DNA of 64,000 nucleotides from Arctopsyche grandis (lineage: Eukaryota; Arthropoda; Insecta; Trichoptera; Hydropsychidae), in contig NC_135362.1 in assembly GCF_051622035.1 (NCBI RefSeq), positions 11,659,501 to 11,723,500 of the forward strand, read 5' to 3'. A program made the translations under genes and the position numbers. The notes under the pieces are model-generated. The model saw only the letters and a list, made by a program, of their open reading frames with translations. It did no database searches and was not told the DNA's origin. This document shows, piece by piece, positions 33,519-45,000 of the stretch (positions are counted from its first letter, which is position 1; the number at the start of each line of letters is the position of its first letter).

Positions 33519-36235
33519 GGTGTATTTATTTAAATGAAATATCGCCATGCGATGACTGTATTGAATATAATGTTATATAAAATGTGTGACATTGTGCTTG
33601 ATATATTAAATATTTTATTTATTTGTTCGTATGTGTACATATGTATGTATGTATTAATAATAGTACGAGATTAGTTGTTTAATCAGTTCCCATTGTTGCC
33701 CTTTTTACGTGTATGCGATTTTACACCTCTGCAATATTTAAAAATGTTTAATACTAATTTTATTTTCGTTTCTTTATCAATCAATTATGAATTAAAAAAT
33801 GTATTGTAGTGAAAACGTACAGAACACGTGTTTATTTATATGATGTAATCGGCCGGACTTTTTTATATAAATGTATTTCTTTTAAATCGACTATATTGAA
33901 ATTTTAAAATAAATTAAAACTGTTTTTTAAAACAATGAAAATGAATATGCTAGTATGTACATATGTGGAATTTGTTTTATATTCGATTGATGTAAAATAG
34001 TAATAATTTTAGTTGGAAAAATACTGCCACCGAATATTTAGTATAGTTGCACACTAATCCAACGTAAATTTTTCAAAATTAATATAATGTATGTGAAGAA
34101 TTGTATACCTTTTTGATTTTTTTTGTAAATAATCGGTTTGTTATTGTAAGCAAAAAGTTTTTATATAAACATGATTTACTATGAATAAACAAAATCATAC
34201 GTACGTAGATATGTACATATCTTAAAATCAAAAGTTTTGGTTTTTAGGTGTATTCATATTTATATTATGACAAAAATTATTTTAAAGATGTAATTTTTTT
34301 ATATTTTTATTTCAATATTTCAGTGGTACATATTTCACTTTGCATTATATATATATGTAAGTGAAATTCATAAATTTGTATATTAAATTTTCGACGTAAA
34401 TGCCATGACAACGCAACATTGGGATTTAATTGTGTCAAACTAAAGCCTCTTACTATTGTTAGTTATCAAATTGAACTATTGGCCTATCTAACCGTAGTAA
34501 TGATTTCCTTCAATTTGTATTGGTGGACAATAAATAATTTTCTTTATGCATCCAAAAATAGTACAAAATATGTTTATTTAGTTCAATTAATAAGTTAAAG
34601 TAAACATAAGGAATGTATAACACAAGTACATTCATTATTCATAAAATTTTTGTACTATTTAACTGTATAGAATAAATACGCATCTTTGAATTATTAGATG
34701 TTACATGTTTAAAGAATGTTTTATTGTTTATGTGTGGTATTTTAACGCGACTTTCGAGTCATTAAAGAACTATCTCAGTGAAAAGAAAAAGTACATAATT
34801 TAATAAATATAATAAAGGAAGCCAATTCCGATTTACTCTCTGCCAGATGCATATTATAGAACGAGGGAGAATAAATTCAGATCTCTTTTTTATGTGATAT
34901 TTCATTTACAATTATATCAAATGTTTTTAATCGTTATTTTATTAAAATAAAACACGGTGAACTTCAGCATTTTCGTATTATTACCAGCTCAAAATTTAAT
35001 TTAAGTTAATCATTTTACAGTTTCAATCATTTGGATTTGAAATTGTATCTGAAGTGAACTTTATAAACTAATATAACGTCTATGGGGACTTGTTAAACAA
35101 TTTATAATTTTTCTAATACAAATCAAACATTGTTATTTTATGTATACGAATTTTTATGATTATAAGTTTTTAAGTGTTCTTTATATAAGTGTGCTTATAG
35201 TGATTTTACTAACATAATTACTTAATAGAAAATAAGATTATTTAAAATAAATTCAGTTATATTCATAAAAAAAATGCATGTAAAAAAGAAATTGTTCATA
35301 AACATTGATATTATTATTTTATGTAATTTAGATGGAATTGTGATTACTTTTTTTGTAGGTCGTGTTCTATTAGGCCTTTGAAATAAATATTACACTTAAA
35401 TTTAATTATTTTGTGTATAAATGCTACAAGTTTAAAATCGCTATTTTATTAAGTAAAATCATTATGTATTATTCCAAAATTAATAATTTCAGAAATAATA
35501 TCTAAATATTTTGCAATAGTGTAGATCAGTTAAAACTTTCCAGGTCATACATTTTATTCTACGGTAAAGAGTTTAATCCAAGCTGGTTTTGTGTATGGAT
35601 GTACATATGCACATTCGTTTTCATATGCATATACATATATGTAATATTGAAATTCTAGGTATACAATCAAAATTCCGAGATATGTACATACGGCGAAAAT
35701 TAAATAAATTCCGGTTCCATACATGCATACCGATATTCACTAAAGACTTTCAAATTAGACATATTGTTTTCATATAAACTGTCATGTCTTTCTATGCATT
35801 ATTATACGTATTGATAATATTATATTTGTACATAGTTATTAAATTTAATGTTTGTAAATATTTATTTATTATAAGTAGTAGTTATTCGAATAGTAAATCA
35901 AGAATTATTGTGTTGTTATCGATGTGTGATATTCCTTTTTTTCAAAAAGAATGAACAATATTAATATTTTAATGCGAATTGCAATAAATATCTTTGTAAA
36001 ATAAATATAAATGTTATATTAGGTTGAGAAGTCTGATTGAAATAATATGTATAACAACAGTTTTAAATAATGAGTTTCCTACTGTAAATATTGTCACAAC
36101 ATGTTGTTATAATACAAACACAAATAATAAAACATATAAACTATTTCGCATTATTTCAGTTTATTCCAAACATACACATGTATTATATGCTTATACCTAA
36201 ATTATAAATATAAAATATTATTTATGTTGTACAAG
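33519..36235. other. AT-rich intergenic region between SPT20 and EXOSC8
   Basis: 2.7 kb without a supported gene or a repeat family that I recognise. Many AATAAA/ATTAAA-type hexamers on both strands and short ATGTACATATG motifs. The two genes converge here, so both 3' UTRs must end in this stretch. Confidence 0.4.
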
Positions 36236-37596
36236 CTATTCTTCGTGGATTTCATTCGTGCTTTGTAATACAGTTCGAGTGAGTTCTCGAATTTGTTTTG
36301 CCCTATTATGAGCTATCAAAATAGTGCGTTGCATAGCTGATTGAGGTAGTGGAGAAGAACCCAATTGATGAACACCTTGCAACAATTCTTTCTCTTTGTT
36401 TTCCGGATCAAAGTTAAGTCCCCAAACGATCGTTGTTCCTCCTAAAGTTCCACCACATTGTTCTTCTTCCTCATATGTAGGGTTGGCTAGTATAGTTTTG
36501 CTGAAAAAAATATTTTGATACACATTATGTATATACATAAGTTTTTAAAGATCCATTTCAACTTAAGAACAGAAAGTAAAACCTCTCAAACACTGTAAAT
36601 GTAGTCGCTACTGGAATTTTTTTGATATTCAAAGGCAATCGTTTGTCTTCATGCACTACACAATTTTCTGTAGTTGGATTATATTCGACGACTGGCAATT
36701 GAACTGAAAATAAGGTATTGCGTTACGTCTACGTGAATTGTATCTTAAAATACTGACAAAAATATTATGATAGCTACCTGTTTTAAGCGCTCCCATGAGA
36801 GCCATCACTGCAGCATCTATGATAGACCCTCCGAAATTAATGCAAACTAAATCACAGTAGAGAACCCAAACTAATTTCTCTTTAGCTATGCAGAGTTCTT
36901 CTAGGTCGATACATTTTGAATCGTTGAAAATATCAGCTAAGAGTTGATTGCATGATTGTGCGAGGTCTCCCGGTGCTCCCGGTTTAAACAATGGCGAGCA
37001 TAGAGATGGCAATTCCAAATTCGTCACTATGAAACCAGATTTAGGATTTTCCACGGTAGGTGTAGTGAGTTCCTGCAAATTATTGTAATAAATTTAGCAT
37101 TTTTCCAGATGATTTTTCAGTCAGTTCAAAGTAATTTAACTCATGTTAATTGTATGCATACTAATTTAACGCCACAGCATATTTTGGTGTCTCCCAATAT
37201 AATTATACAAGATCCGTCGGCAGTTGAAATGGGATGTGAGTGAATTATGGCCGCTTTGCATTCTTCAAAGCCTCTGCCATCAGGTCGGGTATTATGAGAA
37301 ACATATTCTTTCAAGAATTTAGCAGGTTGAAGTACTCTGGAAAAAAATTGTAACTGATGAGCACATGTATCATTTCTTTTGACGTTCTGAAGTGAATTCT
37401 GTCATAATTATGAAATCCAGATCAGATAAAGACGTAGTTGACGTTTTGTGTGAAGGTTATGTTTACAGCACTTTAAAAGTTTGTTCAAAGATTATTATTT
37501 CGCAAATATTACTCAAACCTTATAAATATAGTGTGTTGTAATTGTATTTTGTTTACATAAACATGGTAAAATAACTAACCTGTAAACATTATCCAT
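36236..37596 (-). CDS. EXOSC8: Exosome complex subunit RRP43 (EXOSC8), 5 exons
   Basis: Minus-strand exons: 37580-37596 (ATG; MDNVYR), 37162-37336, 36778-37072, 36583-36703 and 36236-36500 (stop). Phases match throughout and the product is 290 residues (human EXOSC8 is 276). RNase PH-fold signatures: FLKEYVSHNTRPDGRGFEE, STADGSCIIILGDTKICCGV, LPSLCSPLFKPGAPGD, LVWVLYCDLVCINFGGSIID and AAVMALMGALKTVQLP, matching the RRP43 block KLVWVLYCDLICLDYDGN...ALLAALKNVQLP. RRP43 is one of six inactive RNase PH-like proteins forming the ring of the 3'-to-5' RNA exosome in nucleus and cytoplasm. The 17-nt first coding exon is short but its donor (GTTAGT) and phase fit. Confidence 0.93.
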
Positions 37597-38336
37597 ATTT
37601 ATAAATTACTATCACAAATGATTACAGATGACAGCCCGCGTGTTGTTGAATTGTGGTCTTAACAAAAAAATTTCTCTCCATTACCAAGCATTATTATTAA
37701 GAACGCCAATATTCAGAATCCATCCATATTTCATCCTGTTCATAACATAATTTTGACAAATTATATAAATATGGATTATCATTATGTACACGCGACTATT
37801 GTTTCGTCTATAGTTGGTCCACTGTAAGAAGAAACTAAGGAAAAATGTATATACCGTCTCTCGACCAATAGCATTTCGTGCAGACAGTAGAACATTGTAC
37901 GCGTAAAATTCTGTTGCGATTTTGTATACGTTACTAAAATCCCGATCACGGAACATTTGGAACCCGAAAATTCCATCCACGACAGTTATGAGAAAAATCG
38001 AATGTCAGATATTCCGTATTCGCAATTTTCTTAGCAACGATTGTCCGTTTATGTTTGTATGATCTTTGCTTTATCAGTTGTAAAGATACTGATAAAAATT
38101 TCTTCTTCTAATGCCAAATTCGTATTAGAAAGTAAGCGATTATCATGGGCAAACATTATTTATTGCCCGTGCGAATTCTATCCTATCATGGGCAAACCGT
38201 TAAAAAATTACTTATTATGAAACCAAAAAAGTGCATGTATGTACTTCATAATTATATTTTAGAAACGGACTTAATTTTAAAGATAACAGCAAAGTTGAAG
38301 ATTTTTTTATAAAGCTTAGTAATATGGGTAAACAGA
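37597..38336. other. Upstream region of EXOSC8 with decayed hairpin repeat
   Basis: About 37905-38060 holds CGTTACTAAAATCCCGATCACGG and a partial inverted counterpart (GATATTCCGTATTCGCAATT, TTCTTAGCAACG, then GATTGTCCGTTTA), a degenerate relative of hairpin family 1. A CATGGGCAAAC motif recurs at 38145-38156 and 38198-38206. No gene seen. Confidence 0.45.
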
Positions 38337-38529
38337 TTATTCCGCAAAAAGCGATCTCGCGCACGTCTCTGAAATCTTGATCACAGAATACCTGGCACTC
38401 GAGCTTTCATTAGTACAATATTTCGCATGTGTACCTTTCGATTGATGGAGTTTATGGGTACCAGATGTTCCACGAACGAGATTTTAGTGACGTGCAAGAG
38501 ATCGATTTTCGCGGAATACTCACCGAACC
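38337..38529. mobile_element. Hairpin (foldback) MITE, family 1 (second copy)
   Basis: Starts GGTAAACAGATTATTCCGC, then AAAAAGCGATCTCGCGCACG, and ends with the inverted arm closing GCGGAATACTCACCGAACC. It is flanked by GTAATATG / GTAATATT (7 of 8 identical). Same family as 2213-2414 in the opposite orientation. Confidence 0.8.
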
Positions 38530-39095
38530 GTAATATTTATACCTATAATACTTTGGGTCTATATCTGTACCTAATGTTTTATTTTTTTTAAGAAATCACT
38601 CTAATATTACTTTTATCAATATCATTATTTTTTTTAAATTGTTCACACATGGATACAAAAAAATATCATAGAAAATATATTTTTTTCTATCATATATACT
38701 TATATATGTACTTATTCTTATACACACTTCAATGTAAATATAAATGTAATGTTTATGCAATAACTGTAAGAGTTTTATGAAATCAATGAAATTTAACAAT
38801 TAAAATTTTCAATATATTACATATTCATAAAATAAGAACACTGTTTAAATATGAAGCAATCATTTTTATTCTGGCACTCAATATTTCATATTTACATTTT
38901 ATACAAATATTTTTTATTAATTGTACACAAACTATTATAAACTGTGAACATAATTATTAATAATATAGATTTAGCATATAATTCGATTACATTTTTAGGG
39001 GAATCATCAATATACAAATAAGGTGTAAAAATAAATTAAATATTACAAATACAAATTTAATAGAACTTATATATTCATTAAAATAATATGCAACT
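38530..39095. other. 3' flank / 3' UTR of harmonin
   Basis: AT-rich, no genes. On the minus strand this follows the harmonin stop codon and probably holds its 3' UTR and poly(A) site. Confidence 0.4.
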
Positions 39096-42000
39096 TCAAT
39101 GATTGACGATAAGAGGCGCTTCAGGTTCTCCAATCACTGTCGTTCTGCAACAAAGCACGAATTTCAATTAATTATAACAAATATTTTATAATTACATATA
39201 CATACATGCATACATATGTATGTATGAATTTCTCATTTTACATATAATTATCATTAGTATCAAATAGAAAACGGTTAAATATAAAATGGTCAAGGCGTAA
39301 ATTATGTAACTTTTATGTCATTTATATTAAAGTTAGGGGAAAGAATTTTTTTATAGAAAGGCAATTTTTGTAAATCGGTTCGAACGTTATAGTCTTTATA
39401 ACACTATTCCACTGACCATCTTATATTATAAGATAATTAATTGGTGCGTTTATATGTATGTATGTACTATATACATATTATGTAATATTGCTGTACTTCC
39501 AACCACCATGAAAATCACACATTTTGTGTAAACTAATTTTAGTATTTAGATTTAGTATAAGTTTTGTAAGTGAAAGTCCATAATATATTTACTTTTACTT
39601 CGAATATTATGTGTAGAAAGGAAAATATGTTATTGTGTCTATTTTTAATATGCCAACACCCATTTTTCCTTTTGAAAAAATATTAATAGTGAACAATGCA
39701 AGAGATTTGATTGAGAGTCTCTTACGTTTGTCCAAATTTAATGCTTTTGTGTTGTACTCCAATTTTTAAAGAAGAACTTTTTTCATTTATAAATAAGGGT
39801 GTTGAGTTTTTTAAAATCCCATTCTGCGGTAAGCTTTCTGTTTTGGTAAGTTCTTGTTTTCCATTTGGAACATGAGTGTTGATCACAATTCTGTTGTACT
39901 CGTTTGATCCGTTCAAAGTTGAACTGTGAGATAGAGATTTTCCAATAGGAACTTTTGGAATACTTATTGTGGGGGGTTGAGGCAGTATGACATGTCCATA
40001 CCGTTTGTGAAAATTGGCATTTGGTTCGTCATTATTACTTAATGTTGAATCAAAAGAACTTTCACATGTTTTTGAATGAAAATCTGATTTTGAATTTGTA
40101 TGATCCTGCAATATGAAAACCGAAATTTAACAAATACAAAAACAATAAAAACTAACAACTTGCATCATGAAATTGTAAATCCAATTTATATAATCATCCC
40201 TACCATACTAGTTTACTTCATTAAATACAAGATTTTTTATAAATGTTCTTTCAAAAGTATATGTAAAGAAAAATTCATATTTCAAAGTGAGGACTAATGT
40301 ACTAGCAGCGGCGGTTTCGAGCCCCCTGAATCTTGGGGGCCTCGAAATGGGCTTTTGTTAGCAAAATTTATAACTTACAAATTATTATCACTGTCCACAA
40401 TACATTCGTAAGCCAAGAATAAATGAAATAAATACCTATTTTAAAATAGTACCTATTTTATTCCAAAAACTGTTAGGATGAAAACACACAGAGGTGAATG
40501 TGTTACGTGGTTTTTTTTTTAGATACTTTTAAAAATATGAAAAAAATGAGCCGTGCTATGCTATGAACGCCCTGCACGCCCTGCCCCAAAATAAACCTCC
40601 GGACCTTTTTTCGGTATAATTATATGCTTGTATTTATCTTTGCTTGACAGTGATCGATAACGGTGTATCCCATATTTGAAGAAATGTAGGAAACCACCCT
40701 CAGCAAGGAGCCATGTACACGATGTGCAGTTCACTGCAGTGTGTTTTCGCCCTTAGTGTTTCAAGTACATATCTATACTTAATAAATAAAAATATGGTTT
40801 TGTAAAATCCTAATGAAAAACCATATACTGAAAAGCATGGTAAAAAACGACGATAGAATTTTTTTTACTGAAGTGGGGGCCCCATTTACTTGATCCGCCA
40901 CTGTGTACTATGTAGGTATGAATATTTAGTGATTATTATTGATGCAAATGTTTTAACCGTAAATTATTGTTCTGTTATATAATGCGAAATTAAATAATTT
41001 CTTTCACTGAATATTTAATGAATTACATTTGAAAACATCAAAACATTTACCAGTTCAGTCTTCATTTTCAGATTCGATCTTGACAATTTTTGAGTTAATT
41101 CCGATTGCAATCTACTTCCAACGGGTTCGTTATTTTTGTTATCTACTGTATCGACATTCAAAAATTCCAGTTTAGAAGGCTGTTTCCTAAATGTATTCGA
41201 TGGATACTCTCCTATCGTCACCGATATGGGTTGGCTTGCTTTCTTCATAGTCAAAGTTCCATTCTGATGTTTCATAAAATAAGTGGATGGCGGCTTTGGA
41301 TCGGAGGCAACGGGATGCTTCAATTTGAACGATTCCAAAGATTCCAACTCAACCACGTCCGACTTTGTTTTTATGAGTTTAGATTTACTTGTCACTTTAA
41401 CAAGAGACGAAGAATCATAATCTGGTGTCGGTGTCGCCGGTGGCCTATCTTGCATTGCCTCCAATATGTGGTTTGTATGATTTCCGTTTTGGATTGGTTT
41501 CTTCAATGGCGGTGGAGGAGGTGCTTTTGATTTAGTATGCGGTGGCATTATTTTAGTGACGGTTTCGGTTTTTGTATTAGGAGAAAAACTTTTGTCGATT
41601 ACTGGCATCTGAAATGATCATTTAAATTATATTTTAATTTAACAATATTTTAATGCATAACAAGTATAGGATTATTTGATCATATATGTACATACCGGTG
41701 GTGGTGGCGGCGGAGGTTGGTTAGGTGGTTTGAAATTCCTTTTGGGAGCATCTGATGTTATTCCATTGATTTTATTTATTGTTGGTAATTCTCGTTGAAT
41801 TGTTGAAGTCCGACTGTATGCATTCAGCGGTCGGTCCTATAACAAAAATGAAATTATATTTACCTAAATGTATATGTTATGATCAGAATAGCGATAGGAA
41901 TTATATTATATATTCCCTCTTGACACTACTCCAAGAAAGTACACAGTTTTTTTTATCAAATTGAATATCATTTCTATGTTTATTCAAATTTATAATGCCA

Positions 42001-45000
42001 TTACGGGTTGCCCCTGAGTGACACCTAAGGTATTAAACTTGTACATATTTAAATTTATAGATTATAAATTTGAAATCATATTCAAATAGTGGTTACATAG
42101 TGGGTAGAGTGGTTTTGCCAATTTTTATGAGGAACCGTTTCAACGATAAAATCAGATAAATTGGCAAAGGAAACGACTGACTTGGAGTTACAAATATCCA
42201 AGTCTGACCAGCAGCACTGCAGAAATACTTCCGAATAAATTATTTTAAATCGAGGTCAACCCGGGGCTTGAACCCAGGAACCTCTCGGTGCAACTGCCGA
42301 GCTATGCAAATAAAAGTACATTTAGCTTATAAACTGAAAAAAAAAGAAAGTGAAGATATGTTTGATTTTGCATTGAAGTTAGTTATATTGTATTTGTAAA
42401 TGTTTATTTAACACATGATAAGCTTGATTTAAGTTTCATTTTCAGTAGAATGACAAATTATATTACATTCATAATATAATCAAAATTTAATAAAATCAAA
42501 ACATTTTATATAATCAACTTTTTAAATGTTATATATTTAGTAATATATTACAAATCCGGAATTTTTGTATAATATTATACATATTGTTGCGTAGGGGTGG
42601 GTGGAGGATCCAAGAAAAGGCCAACGGTCGTTTCACAGCATTTATTGATGATTATGGTGACACACACACTGTCACTGCTCCGTCCAGAATGACATGAGAT
42701 CCCTACGTACCGCCTTATAAGGGGTAGATCTCTCAGGACGTCTAATCTGTTTACCTACAGTATAGTCACGTATTCGGATATGTATTCCCACGGTATGAGA
42801 AGTGCAATCATTGTTTAGCTTTCATGCACTTAGCTCGTCGCTAATCCCTAAAACCACTTACACCGGTCTCACGGTCTCTCAGGACGTCTACCCGTCTTAA
42901 TCCGCTCGCAGTTACTCGGCGGCTCTGTTTAGTATACGTTACATTGCCCCCCACTTAGGTCAAATCGTCCCGATTGACCAACAAATCATAACTGATAAAT
43001 CTGCAGTAGTTACATTTATCTTCGATATCAGTCACAGTTACATTTACCATTACAGTCGTTATCTTTACAGTTACAATGGAAACAATGACATTTAAAATCT
43101 ATTACCGTTACATTAACGTTACCTTTACAATTTAAATTCTGTTACAGTTAGATTAACGTCACCTTTACAATTTAAACAATTACATTAAACTTTCGTTAAA
43201 CTTCAATTTACGACACCTTTACAATGTAAACAAAAACATTTAAAATTTCGTTACACTACGATTTACGTCACCTTTACAATGGAAACAATTACATGAAAAC
43301 TTTCGTTACACTTCACTTTACGTCACCTTTACAATGGAAACAATTACAGTTATATTTCTAATCCCCTAAAATTAGTCATCCGATGTTTTACATTTGGAAA
43401 TCATTCTTTGTCAGCTCTTCGGTCCAAAATTTTCTCACGTGTTTGGTCCATGTTGCTCGTATCACCAAAGTCCAAATTTGCTATGGCAGCCCCGTATTCC
43501 TGTCATGTGGTCCAGCATCCTGCTGCAGACCAACGTTCAACCCAGAACGTGCTCCAAAGCCATGTCCCACAAGAATGGCTCCCATCCTCACAAAAGTGAC
43601 TTGGTCCATGTCTCTCGTGTCACCATCGTCCAAATTTGCTACGGTGGCCCAGTGTTCCTCTGTCATGTGGCCCAGCATCTTGCTGCAGACCAACGTTCAA
43701 CCCAGAACGTGCTCCAAAGCCATGTCCCACAAGAATCGCCACCATCCTCACAAAAGTGACGGTTGACCCTGGAAAATGTGCACCCCTCAGTCTGCCACTC
43801 TGCTGGTGGTGCTTCTTTTCCGTTCCCTTGACCCTGGAAAATGTGCACACCTCAGTCTGCCACTCTGCTGGTTGTGTTTCTTTTCCGTTCCATTGACCTT
43901 GGTAAATATGCACCCAACAGTCTGCCACTCTGTTGAATGTGCTTCTTTTCCGTTCCATTGACCCAACTGAAATCCATTTCTTTCTGATGTATTTTCCCGT
44001 TACATCTGCGAGATGATCTAAACACTGCTGCAACTGTCCATGTATTTTTTCAGGTACTCGTGTTTCCACTAGTTTCCAACTAGATTTTTTTCGATGTTGA
44101 CGTATATCAATTGTTCCACTCTCTCTCGTTGAAGTCGCGATCTGGCGTTTCTTCGGTTTCAAATGCCCTCACGTGGTTGATCCAAGTCGCTCGTTTCCCC
44201 AACGTCCAAATTTGTTGCGGTGGCCCCGTCTTCCTCTCATGTGGCCCAGCATCTTGCTGCAGACCAACGTTCCACCCAGAACGTGCTTCCGTTGCCATTC
44301 CCTCTGAAACGGTGCCTCTATCCTCCCAAAAGTGACTTGATTGACTCCGCCGACTGACCAACCAACATTTATCCAATCTGATAAATGTGCCTCTCTGCCG
44401 TTGCATGGTTCCGATTGAATTCCATTTCAATCCGTTTACTTTCCGACTCTTTGCGAGATGACACCTGTGACCTAACAGGTGGTTAACTAGTTTCCAATTA
44501 GACTCGACTAGTTTCCAATTAGATTTTTTTCCAGTTTGTTGACAACTGCCGTCAACAAACAGTTGAAGGGAATAGTGGCTTGTAATCGACATCTCTCAGT
44601 TGTAGTCGATCTCCGCTCCTCTTCTGACGACGATGCTTTCCCGTGGATCGTCGTCACCTACAGCCGCTAATTCTTGCTACTTGCGGCGTAAGTAGACTGG
44701 CGAACTGCACTCGCCCCGGTCGCCCTTTGGATGACTCTGCAATTGCCGGATGCTGCTCCTCGATGTTGCCCTTGACAGCGCCCCAAGTTGTCCTCTCCCG
44801 GCAGCACTTGTACGAAACCTCCCGTTTCGTAACCTCCTTCCGTCATCCCGATGAATTCTCGGCGGCCACCGCCGATAATGTCAAAGTCGAGTTGCAGTGA
44901 TAACTGCAATTCGACAACCGAATATGTGATGACCGATTCTGTGTGTTGCAGTGAAAACTGCATTTTTTTATTTCGTGTCTCCATGGCTCGAACTCTCTCC

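Noticed and set aside
41996-42306. Possible functional tRNA gene from the GGTTCAAGCCC box
   Set aside because: Only part of a tRNA-like head is present, no cloverleaf can be closed, and the sequence recurs with a common body and tail, so it is a SINE.
43383-44592. Several frames of 120-180 residues on both strands of the LTR element
   Set aside because: They arise from tandem repeats in the element interior; no gag, protease, reverse transcriptase or integrase motif is present.
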